Of a DNA stretch of 64,000 nucleotides, positions 48,566 to 57,468 are shown piece after piece (positions within the stretch are counted from its first letter, which is position 1; each line of letters opens with the position of its first letter). The stretch comes from Acidimicrobiaceae bacterium (GTDB lineage: Bacteria; Actinomycetota; Acidimicrobiia; Acidimicrobiales; RAAP-2), in NCBI GenBank assembly GCA_027306585.1, contig DAHUZJ010000077.1:37426-101425 (forward strand), read 5' to 3'. The notes under the pieces were generated by a model that saw nothing but the letters and a program-made list of their open reading frames with translations, had not been told where the DNA came from and searched no databases. Made by a program: the position numbers and the translations under genes.

Positions 48566-50752
48566 GTGAGCACGGTCGTCCATCCGAGCGACGTCCGCGT
48601 CGACGCCGTGCGCAAGATCGTCGGTGCAGAGGAGTACGCCGGCGACGTCTCGCTCGAGGGGATGGTGCACGCCTGCATCGTCCGGAGCAGCGAGCGGCAT
48701 GCCCGGATCGAGGCGGTCGACACCAGCGCCGCCCTGACGATCGACGGCGTCCTCCGGGTGGTCACGGCCGGGGATCTGGACTGCGCCCTCTACGGGCGGA
48801 TCGTGCGGGACATCCCCGTGCTCGCCGTCGACAAGGTCCGCTACCTGGGCGAGCCGGTCGCCGCCGTCGTGGCTACCACCCGCCGGCTCGCGGAGCTGGG
48901 CGCCGCCGCCGTGGTCGTCGAGTACGGCCCGCTCCCCGCGGTGGTCACCGCCGACGCGGCGCTCGAACCCGACGCACCGCTGGTCCACGAGGCGCCGTGG
49001 GAGTACGCCCGCGCCGTCGTCTCGCCGGACGATCCGCCCAACCTCCAGTCGCGCGCCGCGCGCGGCACACGGCAGGAGGCCGAGGCGGCGCTGGCCGGTG
49101 CCGCCCACGTGGTGGACGAGACCTACGTCACGCCCGCAGGGCACCAGGGCTACTTGGAGCCGCAGTGCTGCGTCGCCCGGTGGAACGCCGAGGCAGGCAG
49201 TCTCGAGCTGTGGATCCCGAACAAGACGCCCTATCGCCTCGTGGAGCAGCTCGCGGCCTGTCTCGGCCGGCCGGCCGCATCGATCGAGCTCCATCCGGTG
49301 GCGATCGGTGGCGACTTCGGCGGGAAGGGATCGCCCATGGCCGGCCCGCTGTGCGCCGAGCTGTCCCGCCTGGTCGGCCGGCCGGTGCGCCTGGCCCTGC
49401 GCTACGCCGAGGACCTCGCGGCCACGAACCCTCGCCACCCGACGTCGATCCGGGTCCGCATGGGCTGCGACACCGGCGGGCGGCTGGTCGGCCTGGTCGT
49501 CGACGCCCAGGTGGACGGCGGGGCGTACGCGGGGTACAAGCCGATGCCCGAGGTGTCGCTGCGCGGCATCGGACACGCCGCCAGCTCGTACCGGGTCGAC
49601 GCCGCCTACGTCGAGTCCCGCATCGCCTACACGAACACGGTGCCCAAGGGTCACGCCCGGGCCCCGGGCTCGCCCCAGATCACGTTCGCCGTCGAGTCCG
49701 CCCTCGACGAGCTGGCCCTGCGCAGCGGCCTCTCCCCGTGGGAGATCCGACGGCGCAACGTCCTGCGCACCGGGGAGACGGGGCACGAGGGCGTCCGCTA
49801 CGCCGAGCACCGCGCCGCCGAGGTCCTCGAGCGCGCCGAGCGCTCGATCCGGCCCGCCACTGCGCCCGCCGGCACCCGCCACGGGCTCGGGATCGCCCTC
49901 TACGACCGCCCGACCGGCCTCGGCTACACGAGCCTCCGGCTCACGGCGCGGGCCGACGGCGACCTCGACGTCGGCGTCGCCGTCCCCGACACCGGCACGG
50001 GCAGCCACACCGTGGTCCGCGAGGTCCTCGCCGGCGCTCTCGCCCTCGACCCGGCGTGCCTCCATGTGCGGCACCTCCCGACCGGTGCGCTCCCAGGGGA
50101 CCAGGGCGTGGGCGGCAGCCGCGTCACGGCCACGCTCAGCAGCGCGGCCCTGCTCGCCGCCGAGCGCTGGCAGGCCCGGGGTGGCGAGGACTCGATCGTC
50201 GTCGAGCTCCGCGGCGAGGCGGAGGAGCCGATCACCTCGTACTGCGCGCAGGTGGCCCAGGTGGCCGTCGACCCGACCACGGGCGAGCTCACGCTGCTCG
50301 ACCTGTTGACCGTGGTGGACGTGGGCACGGTGGTGCACCCGGCCTCCCACCAGAGCCAGGTCGACGGCGGGGCGACGATGGGCATCGGGTTCGCGCTCTA
50401 CGAGGACCTCGAGCTGGACGACGGCCAGGTGTGGGCATCGAACCTCGGCGAGTTCAAGCTCCCCTCCGTGCGCGACCTGCCGTCGCTGCAGACGGAGGTG
50501 CTCGAGGGGGGCAAGGGTGTGGGCCCCGCCAACGTCAAGTCGATCGGGGAGCTGGTGAACCCCCCGGTCGCCGCGGCGATCGCCAACGCCGTCTTCGCCG
50601 CCACCGGTGTGCGCCTGCGCCGCGTGCCGCTCCGGGCTGAAGACCTCTGGGAGGCGCTGTACCCGGCGACCGCCGCGGCGCCAGGGAGACCGGCGGTGCC
50701 GGCGGCGGCGGCGGCCGGGCCGGCACCCGGCGGCTCGTCGGAGCAACCGTGA
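48566..50752 (+). CDS. Molybdenum hydroxylase (xanthine-dehydrogenase family) large catalytic subunit
   Basis: A protein of 728 residues that binds the molybdopterin cofactor and hydroxylates a C-H bond with water. Cofactor motifs are GGDFGGKGSP (about residue 250), GHARAPGSPQITFAVE, GDQGVGGSR and the catalytic Glu in VKSIGELVNPP. The CO-dehydrogenase CSFR active-site loop is absent, so it is a general aldehyde, purine or N-heterocycle hydroxylase. The start is GTG 48566. It leads the operon large - small - medium subunit - DHDPS - TauD - hydrolase. Confidence 0.94.
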   Translation: MSTVVHPSDVRVDAVRKIVGAEEYAGDVSLEGMVHACIVRSSERHARIEAVDTSAALTIDGVLRVVTAGDLDCALYGRIVRDIPVLAVDKVRYLGEPVAAVVATTRRLAELGAAAVVVEYGPLPAVVTADAALEPDAPLVHEAPWEYARAVVSPDDPPNLQSRAARGTRQEAEAALAGAAHVVDETYVTPAGHQGYLEPQCCVARWNAEAGSLELWIPNKTPYRLVEQLAACLGRPAASIELHPVAIGGDFGGKGSPMAGPLCAELSRLVGRPVRLALRYAEDLAATNPRHPTSIRVRMGCDTGGRLVGLVVDAQVDGGAYAGYKPMPEVSLRGIGHAASSYRVDAAYVESRIAYTNTVPKGHARAPGSPQITFAVESALDELALRSGLSPWEIRRRNVLRTGETGHEGVRYAEHRAAEVLERAERSIRPATAPAGTRHGLGIALYDRPTGLGYTSLRLTARADGDLDVGVAVPDTGTGSHTVVREVLAGALALDPACLHVRHLPTGALPGDQGVGGSRVTATLSSAALLAAERWQARGGEDSIVVELRGEAEEPITSYCAQVAQVAVDPTTGELTLLDLLTVVDVGTVVHPASHQSQVDGGATMGIGFALYEDLELDDGQVWASNLGEFKLPSVRDLPSLQTEVLEGGKGVGPANVKSIGELVNPPVAAAIANAVFAATGVRLRRVPLRAEDLWEALYPATAAAPGRPAVPAAAAAGPAPGGSSEQP

Positions 50753-50765
50753 GGGGAAAGGCGCC

Positions 50766-51257
50766 ATGCACTTCCGGCTGAACGGCCAGACGGCCGACGT
50801 CGACGCCGAGCCGACCGAGCCCCTGCTCGACGTCGTGCGGCGTGCCGGGTGCACCGGCCCCAAGGAAGGCTGCTGGATCGGCGTCTGCGGCGCGTGCACG
50901 GTGATCGTGGACGGCCTCCCGGTGAGCGCGTGCCTGTACCTGGCGGGCATGGCCGAGGACGCCGACGTGTGGACGGTGGAGGGCCTCACCGCCGACGACC
51001 CGGCGCTCGTGGACGCGTTCGCCGACGCTGCCGCCCTGCAGTGCGGGTTCTGCACGCCGGGGCAGGTCACGACGGCGTGGTGGGTGGCGCACCGCCCGGA
51101 CGTCGACGGCGGTCCCGGCGGCGCCCGCAGCCCCGGCGGCGCCGGCGGTCCGGGCGGCGACCCCGACGTCGCCGCCCTCATGGCGGGCAACCTGTGCCGC
51201 TGCACCGGCTACCAGGCCATCCGCGCCGCGGTGGAGACGTACCGTGCCGGCCACTGA
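50766..51257 (+). CDS. Molybdenum hydroxylase small [2Fe-2S] subunit
   Basis: An electron-transfer subunit of 163 residues. The plant-type ferredoxin cluster ligands are in GCWIGVCGACTV plus a distal Cys (SACLYL). The second cluster has CGFCTPGQ and NLCRCTGYQ. A glycine-rich linker (GGPGGARSPGGAGGPGG) is inserted between the two halves of the second domain, longer than usual. ATG 50766 lies 13 nt after the large-subunit stop. The gene overlaps the medium subunit by 14 nt. Confidence 0.95.
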   Translation: MHFRLNGQTADVDAEPTEPLLDVVRRAGCTGPKEGCWIGVCGACTVIVDGLPVSACLYLAGMAEDADVWTVEGLTADDPALVDAFADAAALQCGFCTPGQVTTAWWVAHRPDVDGGPGGARSPGGAGGPGGDPDVAALMAGNLCRCTGYQAIRAAVETYRAGH

Positions 51258-52158
51258 GTTCTTGGCGCCGAGCACGCTCGAGGAGGCGCTGGGCGCCCTC
51301 GGCGGCGACGACACGCACCTCCTCGGCGGAGGCACGGCCCTGGCACTGCTGCTCAAGACCGGCATGGTCGAGGCGGCGCGCGTCGTGTGGCTCGGGCGCG
51401 TCGCCGAGCTGCGCGCCATCACCGAGCTGGACGGCGAGCTCCGGATCGGAGCCGGCGTGACCCTGCACACCTTGAGCTCGTCGCCGCTCGTGCGCCGGCA
51501 CTGCCCGAGCCTCGCCCGGGCGGCCGGCCTCGCCGCCAACATCCGCGTACGTGCCGTCGCCACTCTCGGTGGTCACCTGGTCCATGCGGACCCGCGCCAG
51601 GACTGCCCCCCGGTGCTCTTGGCGTGCGGGGCCACCGTCCACCTGGCCTCGACGGCCGGTGAGCGAGCGCTGGCATTGGACGAGTTCTTGGTCTCGTTCC
51701 TGGAGACGGCGATCCTCCCGACCGAGGTGCTCACCTACGTGCACGTCCCGATCGAGCCCGGCCGCCGGGAGGCGTACGTTCGCTTCACCCCGGGCAGCGA
51801 GGACGACTTTCCCACCGTCGGGGCGGCGGTGGCGCTGCGCGCCGACGACGCCGGCGCGCTGACCGACCTCGAGATCGGCGTCGGAGCCGTGGGCGCTCGA
51901 GCGACGCGCCATCGTCCCGACCCTGCCCTCTGGCGAGGTCGGCCGTGCACGGCGCCAACGGCTCGGGCGATCGGCGCCGCCGTGGCGGCAGACGTGGCGC
52001 CGGCTCCGGACCATCGGCGCTCGGCCCGCTACCGCCGCCACGTGACCGGCGTCATGGTGGAGCGCGCCCTCTCCGACGCCTGGGGCGCCGCCCCCCTCCC
52101 CGGCACGGCCACCGATCCCAGCCCCGAGCGAGGAGCAGGAGCACTCCATGAGCACTGA
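51244..52158 (+). CDS. Molybdenum hydroxylase medium FAD-binding subunit
   Basis: A protein of 304 residues. FAD motifs LLGGGTALALLLKTG and ATLGGHLVHADPRQDCPP match CoxM/XdhB-type subunits, and the C-terminal domain has the usual block EDDFPTVGAAVALR. It passes electrons from the Fe-S centres to the final acceptor. The start is GTG 51244. It overlaps the following lyase gene by 11 nt. Confidence 0.93.
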   Translation: MPATEFLAPSTLEEALGALGGDDTHLLGGGTALALLLKTGMVEAARVVWLGRVAELRAITELDGELRIGAGVTLHTLSSSPLVRRHCPSLARAAGLAANIRVRAVATLGGHLVHADPRQDCPPVLLACGATVHLASTAGERALALDEFLVSFLETAILPTEVLTYVHVPIEPGRREAYVRFTPGSEDDFPTVGAAVALRADDAGALTDLEIGVGAVGARATRHRPDPALWRGRPCTAPTARAIGAAVAADVAPAPDHRRSARYRRHVTGVMVERALSDAWGAAPLPGTATDPSPERGAGALHEH

Positions 52159-53071
52159 CGCCCGCCGCGGCATCGTCGGCACGCCGGTCACCCCGTTCAC
52201 CGAGGACGGTGGCCTCGACACCGCAACCCTCGAACGGCTCGTCGAGTTCCACCTGGCCCACGGATGCCACCTGCTGGCCATGCCCATGCACGTCGGTGAG
52301 TCGCTCGACCTCACGATCGACGAGCGCAAGACCTTGGCCGAGGTGGCCGTCAAGACGGCCAGCGGCAGGGTCCCGGTGTTCGTCAATGCCAGCTTGCCGG
52401 GTACCGGCCAGGTGATCGAGCTCGCCCGGCACGCCGAGTCGGTCGGCGCCGACGGCATCGTCGTGATCACCCCCTACCACTGGCGACCCGAGCCCGACGC
52501 GCTCCTGGCCCATTTCGCGGCCGTGGCGGGAGCGGTCGGGATCGACGTGCTCCTCTACAACTTCCCGGGCCGCCTCGGCGTCGCCATCACACCCGACCTC
52601 CTCGCCCGGCTGATCGAGCGCTGCCCCAACGTGGTGGGGATGAAGGACGCCAGCTACGACATGCAGGCGGTCACCGAGCTCCTCCGGCGAGTACGCGACG
52701 TGGCCGAGGACTTCCACCTCTTCACCGGTGTGGAGTACCCGCTGCCGGGCATGGTGCTCGGCGCGCACGGGTGCTTCTCGCCGTCCCTGCAGATCGCCCC
52801 GGGGCTCGTCCGCACGCTCTACGAGCGGTGCGCCACCGGCGACTACGGCGGCGCCCTCCCGTTCCAGCAGCGGGCGTCGGCGCTCTGGCAGGTCGTGAAG
52901 TCCGGGCACGCCGCCGGCATGAAGGCGGCGCTCGAGCTGATGGGCCGGCCCGTCGGGGGTGTGCGGCTCCCGATGCTGCCGTTGGACGCGACGCAGCGCT
53001 CCCACCTCGAGAGCAGCCTGCGGGAGCTGGGCGTCCTCGACGGGGAGCCGGTGGGCTGGCAGGGGCCGTGA
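52148..53071 (+). CDS. DHDPS/N-acetylneuraminate-lyase family aldolase or dehydratase, paralogue B
   Basis: A protein of 307 residues. Schiff-base Lys in GMKDASYDMQ, YNFP in LYNFPGRLG. It is closely similar to the protein at 11846, sharing TPYHWRP, KDASYDMQ and RPxGGVRLPxL. ATG 52148 is preceded by GAGGAGCAGGAGCA. Located between the molybdenum hydroxylase and a TauD-like dioxygenase, it may act on a keto-acid intermediate created by ring or chain oxidation. Confidence 0.92.
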   Translation: MSTDARRGIVGTPVTPFTEDGGLDTATLERLVEFHLAHGCHLLAMPMHVGESLDLTIDERKTLAEVAVKTASGRVPVFVNASLPGTGQVIELARHAESVGADGIVVITPYHWRPEPDALLAHFAAVAGAVGIDVLLYNFPGRLGVAITPDLLARLIERCPNVVGMKDASYDMQAVTELLRRVRDVAEDFHLFTGVEYPLPGMVLGAHGCFSPSLQIAPGLVRTLYERCATGDYGGALPFQQRASALWQVVKSGHAAGMKAALELMGRPVGGVRLPMLPLDATQRSHLESSLRELGVLDGEPVGWQGP

Positions 53072-53949
53072 CCGTGCTGGCCACGGGGGCCGCGGTGGCG
53101 TTCGAGCCCATCACCCCTGGCATCGGGGCGGTGGTGCCCGACCTCGACACCCGTCGGCCGCTGCGGCCCGCCGAGGTGGCGGACCTCGTCGGCCTCCTCA
53201 TGCGGTACAAGGTGCTGCTCTTCCCGCGACAGGGGCTCGACGAGGCCGAGCACGCCCGCTTCGCCGCCCAGTTCGGCAAGCCGCGCGACGACCCGCTGGA
53301 GGACCCGGTCCCCGGCTTCCACGGCCTGTCGGAGCTCGACAACGTCCCGTTCTTCCACGCCGACTGGATGTTCCAGACCGACCCGCCGAAGTGGGCGATG
53401 CTCCAGCTCTCGACGGTCCCGCCGGTCGGTGGCGACACGGTGTTCGTCGACCTGGTGACGAGCTACGCCGCCCTCAGCGATCCGATGCGTGCGTTCTTGG
53501 AGCCCCTCACCGTGCTGCACGCCATGGACCCGGGCCACGCGGCCGGCCTGCGCCAGCGGGTCGTCGAGCGCCTCGGCCCGGACCACCCGGAGATCGCGGT
53601 GGCCATCGAGCACCTCCAGGCCCGAGCGCAGCCCCTCGTGCGCCGCATTCCCGAGACCGGCAACCTGAACCACTGGCTGTGCCCGGCCTACTCGCGCCGG
53701 CTGGTGGAGCTGGAGCCCGCCGAGAGCGACGCCGTCCTCGCCTATCTGCTCCACCACATCCTCGAGCCGCAGTTCTGCATCCGCTGGCGATGGCGCGCCG
53801 GGGACATCGCCTTCTGGGATCACCGCACGACGCTGCACCGGGGCATCAAGGACTACGGCGACGCGGTGCGCCACGGTCGGCGGGCCAGCATCGCCGGCGG
53901 TGCCGTCGTGCCTGCCAACGCCCCGTCGATCACCACGCCGAGTCCCTGA
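53068..53949 (+). CDS. TauD/TfdA-family Fe(II)/2-oxoglutarate-dependent dioxygenase
   Basis: A protein of 293 residues. The iron ligands are FFHADWMF (His and Asp) and the distal His in DHRTTLHRGIKDY; the 2-oxoglutarate Arg is in GRRASIAG. It couples decarboxylation of 2-oxoglutarate to hydroxylation of the substrate, often releasing a small acid or an amine. GTG 53068 overlaps the lyase stop as GTGA; GTG 53074 is an alternative. Confidence 0.92.
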   Translation: MTVLATGAAVAFEPITPGIGAVVPDLDTRRPLRPAEVADLVGLLMRYKVLLFPRQGLDEAEHARFAAQFGKPRDDPLEDPVPGFHGLSELDNVPFFHADWMFQTDPPKWAMLQLSTVPPVGGDTVFVDLVTSYAALSDPMRAFLEPLTVLHAMDPGHAAGLRQRVVERLGPDHPEIAVAIEHLQARAQPLVRRIPETGNLNHWLCPAYSRRLVELEPAESDAVLAYLLHHILEPQFCIRWRWRAGDIAFWDHRTTLHRGIKDYGDAVRHGRRASIAGGAVVPANAPSITTPSP

Positions 53950-53985
53950 CCGGGGCTCGAAGAGCTGGAGGAGGAGGTACGACCC

Positions 53986-54786
53986 GTGGCACATCTCGAG
54001 GGACCGCTGCACGCCGAGGCCTCCGGCGATCCGGAGGCCCCCCCGATGGTGTTCGTCCATCCCAATCCGATGGACAACTCCGGCTGGCTCTACCAGATGG
54101 CGCACTTCTCGGCCTGGTACCGCTGCGTCGCCGTCGACCTGCCCGGCTACGGGCGGTCGCCCCGCGCGCAGGCGGGGCTCACCATGGTCGACGTCGCTGA
54201 CGCCTGCTGGGAAGCGGTCGACCGGCTCGCCGGCCGAGCGCCGGCGGTGCTCGTGGGCTGCTCGGTCGGTGGCAACGTCGTCCAGCACATGTACCACCGG
54301 CGGCCGGCACGCACCGACGCCGTGGTGATGTCGGGCTCGGGATGGCGCGAGGTGAAGGACTTCGCACCGCACCGCATCGCCGCGTACACCGAGCGGGGGC
54401 TCGCGTACCGCTACGACTACACCCTCGAGTGCTTCTCCCCCGCGTTCCGGTCGGCCCCCGTGGCCAAGTGGCTCGCCAACCTGTTCATGGAGCGCAACGC
54501 CGACGCCGACCTGGCGACCATCCTCCTCATGTTCCACGCCTACGCCGAGCCCGATCCGGACTGGCTGGCCAAGGAGCTGCGAGCCCCGGCCCTGGTCGTC
54601 AGCGGCAGCGAGGACTTCACCAACGGCCCCGCCCGCGCCCTCCACGAGCGGCTGCCCGACGCCGAGTTCGTCGAAGTGGCCGGAGCGGGCCACGCCTGCC
54701 AGCTGGAGCAGCCGTGGGCGTTCGACGCCGAGATGATCCGGTTCCTGCGGGCGCACGGTCACCGGCACCTGCCCGCCGGACCATGA
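53986..54786 (+). CDS. Alpha/beta hydrolase
   Basis: A protein of 266 residues. Oxyanion region VHPNPMDNSGW, nucleophile GCSVGGNVV, acid SGSEDF and base GAGHACQLEQ are all seen. It could cleave an ester, lactone or C-C bond formed by the upstream oxygenase; the substrate is unknown. GTG 53986 follows GGAGGAGGTACGACCC. It is the last gene of the operon and is convergent with the aldo-keto reductase. Confidence 0.91.
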   Translation: MAHLEGPLHAEASGDPEAPPMVFVHPNPMDNSGWLYQMAHFSAWYRCVAVDLPGYGRSPRAQAGLTMVDVADACWEAVDRLAGRAPAVLVGCSVGGNVVQHMYHRRPARTDAVVMSGSGWREVKDFAPHRIAAYTERGLAYRYDYTLECFSPAFRSAPVAKWLANLFMERNADADLATILLMFHAYAEPDPDWLAKELRAPALVVSGSEDFTNGPARALHERLPDAEFVEVAGAGHACQLEQPWAFDAEMIRFLRAHGHRHLPAGP

Positions 54787-54835
54787 CCCCGCCGCGAAGG
54801 GCTGCGGCTCGCCCTCGCCGTGGGTGGGCCAGCCG

Positions 54836-55798
54836 TCAGCGACGACGGGCCGGCTCGAAGGGCGGCGGCGGCGGGACCGTCGCCGCCGACACCGCGGCCA
54901 CCTCCTCGGCGGAGAGCCGCACCCCGACCGCCTGAGCGTTCGCCGCCACCTGCTCGGGCTTGGTCGCCCCCACGAGCACGCTCGGGACCGCCGGCTGCGC
55001 GGCGAGCCATCCGACGGCCAGCTCGAGCAGGGACCGGCCGTACTGCTGCCCGATCGCCGCGAGGCGATCCACCACGTCGAAGACGACGGGCGTCGCCCAG
55101 CTGGCGAACAGCGCGCTGTTGCCCAGCCTCGTACCCTTGGGCGCGGGCTCGCCCCGGCGGTACTTGCCCGTGAGGAGCCCCGACGCCAGCGGGAAGTAGG
55201 GCACGACGGCGATGCCGTGGGCCGCGCAGGCAGGGACCACCTCCGCCTCCACGCCGCGCCGCAGCAGGTTCCACTCGCACTGGTTGGCCACCGGGCGGCT
55301 CCCGCCACGCGCACGGGCCACGTGCTCGGCCACCGCGATCTGCCACCCGGCGAAGTTGGAGGTGGCGATGTAGCGCACCTTCCCCGACCGCACGAGATCG
55401 TCCAGGGCGGCCAGCGTCTCTGTCGCCGGCGTCGCCGGGTCCGGGAAGTGCTGGTAGTACAGGTCGATGTAGTCCGTGCCCAGGCGGCGGAGGCTCCGCT
55501 CGCACGCCGCCATCACGACCTTGCGCGAGGCGCCACCGCGGTAGGGGCCGTCCTCGCCGGAGAACTTGGTGGCGACGACGACGTCGTCGCGGCGGTCGCC
55601 CAAGGCGCGTCCGAGGATCTCCTCGGACTGGCCGTCGCCGTAGATGTCCGCCGTGTCGAAGAGGGTCACGCCGGCATCGAGGCACGCATGCACCACCTCG
55701 ATCGAACCCTTCTCGTCCAGCCGCCCGCCGAAATTGTTGCAGCCGAGGCCGAGCGCCGACACCTTGAGACCGGAGTGACCGAGCGTGTGCATGTCCAC
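54836..55798 (-). CDS. Aldo/keto reductase, A
   Basis: An (alpha/beta)8 NADPH-dependent reductase of 320 residues. Substrate and catalytic residues: VTLFDTADIYGDGQSEEILG (Asp and Tyr), Lys in VVATKF and His region in YYQHFPDP. A C-terminal block LVGATKPEQV binds NADPH. It is the last gene of the minus operon, 101 nt after the zinc-ribbon gene. A -10-like TAGATA lies shortly before its start, so it may also have its own promoter. Confidence 0.93.
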   Translation of the reverse strand: MDMHTLGHSGLKVSALGLGCNNFGGRLDEKGSIEVVHACLDAGVTLFDTADIYGDGQSEEILGRALGDRRDDVVVATKFSGEDGPYRGGASRKVVMAACERSLRRLGTDYIDLYYQHFPDPATPATETLAALDDLVRSGKVRYIATSNFAGWQIAVAEHVARARGGSRPVANQCEWNLLRRGVEAEVVPACAAHGIAVVPYFPLASGLLTGKYRRGEPAPKGTRLGNSALFASWATPVVFDVVDRLAAIGQQYGRSLLELAVGWLAAQPAVPSVLVGATKPEQVAANAQAVGVRLSAEEVAAVSAATVPPPPPFEPARRR

Positions 55799-55899
55799 GC
55801 CCTGTATCTAGCAGGTCGCCCTCCTGGGCAACCAGCGCCGCCGGCGCCGTCCGCCCGGTGGGCCCGGTGCCCCCGGTGGGCCAGGTGCCGGCACGTCCG

Positions 55900-56226
55900 T
55901 CAGGCGGAGGCTCGCCGCCCGTCGAGCCCGTCGCCCCCGTCGAGCCCGTCGCCCCGCTGCTCGGGCTGGCCGGCCTGCTCGGCCTGGCCGGGCTGGCCCC
56001 GCTGCTCCGGCTGGCCAGCCTGGCCGGGCTCGCTCCCGGTGCCGGGTGCCAGCCACAGCACGGTCGTGCCCACCGCGCCGTCGAAGCGCTCGAGCGGGTC
56101 GGGGGCGGTCCCGCACGCCGGGCAGTGGGCAGGGGTGCCGCCGGCTTCCCACGCGTCGGTGACCCGCCACCGTTCGCACACAGGGCAGTAGCCCCAGCGG
56201 GGGCGGAGCCCGTCGGTGGCGCTCAC
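55900..56226 (-). CDS. Small zinc-ribbon protein with Gln/Gly-rich tail, coupled to the Rieske gene
   Basis: About 108 residues. Two CxxC knuckles (YCPVCERW and HCPACGTA) form a probable zinc ribbon or rubredoxin-like site in the first 50 residues. The last 50 residues are a low-complexity run of GQPEQRG and GDGLDG repeats, probably disordered. GTG 56226 overlaps the Rieske TGA, so it is made with that oxygenase. It could be an accessory or electron-transfer protein, or a regulator; no family name is clear. Confidence 0.75.
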   Translation of the reverse strand: MSATDGLRPRWGYCPVCERWRVTDAWEAGGTPAHCPACGTAPDPLERFDGAVGTTVLWLAPGTGSEPGQAGQPEQRGQPGQAEQAGQPEQRGDGLDGGDGLDGRRASA

Positions 56227-57344
56227 CGGAGATCGGCCAGCCGGCGGTTCGGTTGCATCCGGGTCTGCGCCGGCGACTGCAGGGCCGCGTCGAGGTGCGC
56301 GCCGTCCGACCGCTCCATCTCGTCGAGGATGCGACGCGCCATCACCACGGCGCCATCGGTCTTGATGTGGACTTCTCGATAGCCGTCGTCGGGGTACGCG
56401 AACATCGCCTGCTGGCGCTCGATCGCCCACCGGTCCTGCTCGATCACCGTGGGCGCCCCCTCGAAGATGGCCTGGACCAGGCTGCGCGTGGGGTCGGCTG
56501 CCCACCGGGCGCCCGCCGGGCACGACGTGGCGCGGCGCCAGATGTGGCGATCGGCGCTCACCGGGGTGATCGTCTGGTGCAGCACGAAAGACTGCTCGGC
56601 GTCGGTCCCGAGCTGCCCCGGAGGGGCGACGGCGATGCGAACCCGGAAGAGACTGGGAGCGATCATCTCGTGCACCTGGAGCTGGTCGGCGACCTCCAGG
56701 CCGAAGCGGTCCCGCGTCATCGGGGGGAGCACGAAGTCGTGGCGGCGCCGGATCGTCCGCAGCACCGGCGCCGGCCCGGACAGGTCACGCTCGATCTCGA
56801 CCGGGACCTTGGCGTCGGCCAAGCTGCCGATGTTCCCGTTGTGCAGCGGATAGAAGTGCGTCAGGTCGAACAGGTTCTCGATCAGCAGGCGGTAGTTGGC
56901 CGCCACCTCCATGGGCTCGGTGACCAGGGTCTCCCAACCCGCGTCGTCGAGCTCCGGCGTGCGCGGTGGCCGGTCGTCGCCGCGCCGCTCTGGATCGCCG
57001 GTCCAGATCCAGACCAGACCGTCTTGCTCGACCACGGGAAAGGCCCGCTGCCGGGCCGTCTCGGGGATCCGCTGGGACCGTTCCACCAGCGCCGGGATGC
57101 CGACGCAACGACCCGTCGGGTCATAGCAGAACCCGTGGTATGCGCACTCCAAGCGGTCGCCGTCGAGGAGTCGCCCGTCCCACAGCGGAAAGCGCTTGTG
57201 GGCGCAGCGGGCGTCGAGCGCCACCACGTCGCCGCCCTCCGTGCGCCACGCAACGATCGGATGACCGGCGATCTGGTGACCCTGGAGGCCACCGGTCGAG
57301 AGCTCGGCAGAGAAGCCGAGCGCATACCAGGCATTGCGGATCAC
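56223..57344 (-). CDS. Rieske [2Fe-2S] aromatic-ring-type oxygenase (VanA-like)
   Basis: A protein of 373 residues. The Rieske cluster ligands are CAHKRFPL (CxH) and CAYHGFCYD (CxxH). The mononuclear iron site is in ENLFDLTHFYPLH. The architecture is that of demethylase-type single-component oxygenases such as VanA, which take electrons from a separate reductase; none is adjacent. A frameshifted stump with the same N-terminus lies at 12814. ATG 57344 gives MIRNAWYALGF. Confidence 0.94.
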   Translation of the reverse strand: MIRNAWYALGFSAELSTGGLQGHQIAGHPIVAWRTEGGDVVALDARCAHKRFPLWDGRLLDGDRLECAYHGFCYDPTGRCVGIPALVERSQRIPETARQRAFPVVEQDGLVWIWTGDPERRGDDRPPRTPELDDAGWETLVTEPMEVAANYRLLIENLFDLTHFYPLHNGNIGSLADAKVPVEIERDLSGPAPVLRTIRRRHDFVLPPMTRDRFGLEVADQLQVHEMIAPSLFRVRIAVAPPGQLGTDAEQSFVLHQTITPVSADRHIWRRATSCPAGARWAADPTRSLVQAIFEGAPTVIEQDRWAIERQQAMFAYPDDGYREVHIKTDGAVVMARRILDEMERSDGAHLDAALQSPAQTRMQPNRRLADLR

Positions 57345-57468
57345 GCTGCCCCCCCATCGTTCCTGCGCCGCACCCCGTCAGGGTCCGTACGCCTCGGTAT
57401 CGTAGCGATGGCGCCGCGCCGTGGCGATGGGGCGGCAGTGGGGCGGTGATCGGACGGCGAACGGCGGG

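Noticed and set aside
47144-51205. Minus-strand ORF of 1353 residues
   Set aside because: It is a shadow of pcaL-downstream genes, bioY and the molybdenum hydroxylase. It has no domain and an Arg/Gly/Pro/His-rich composition typical of antisense frames in GC-rich DNA.
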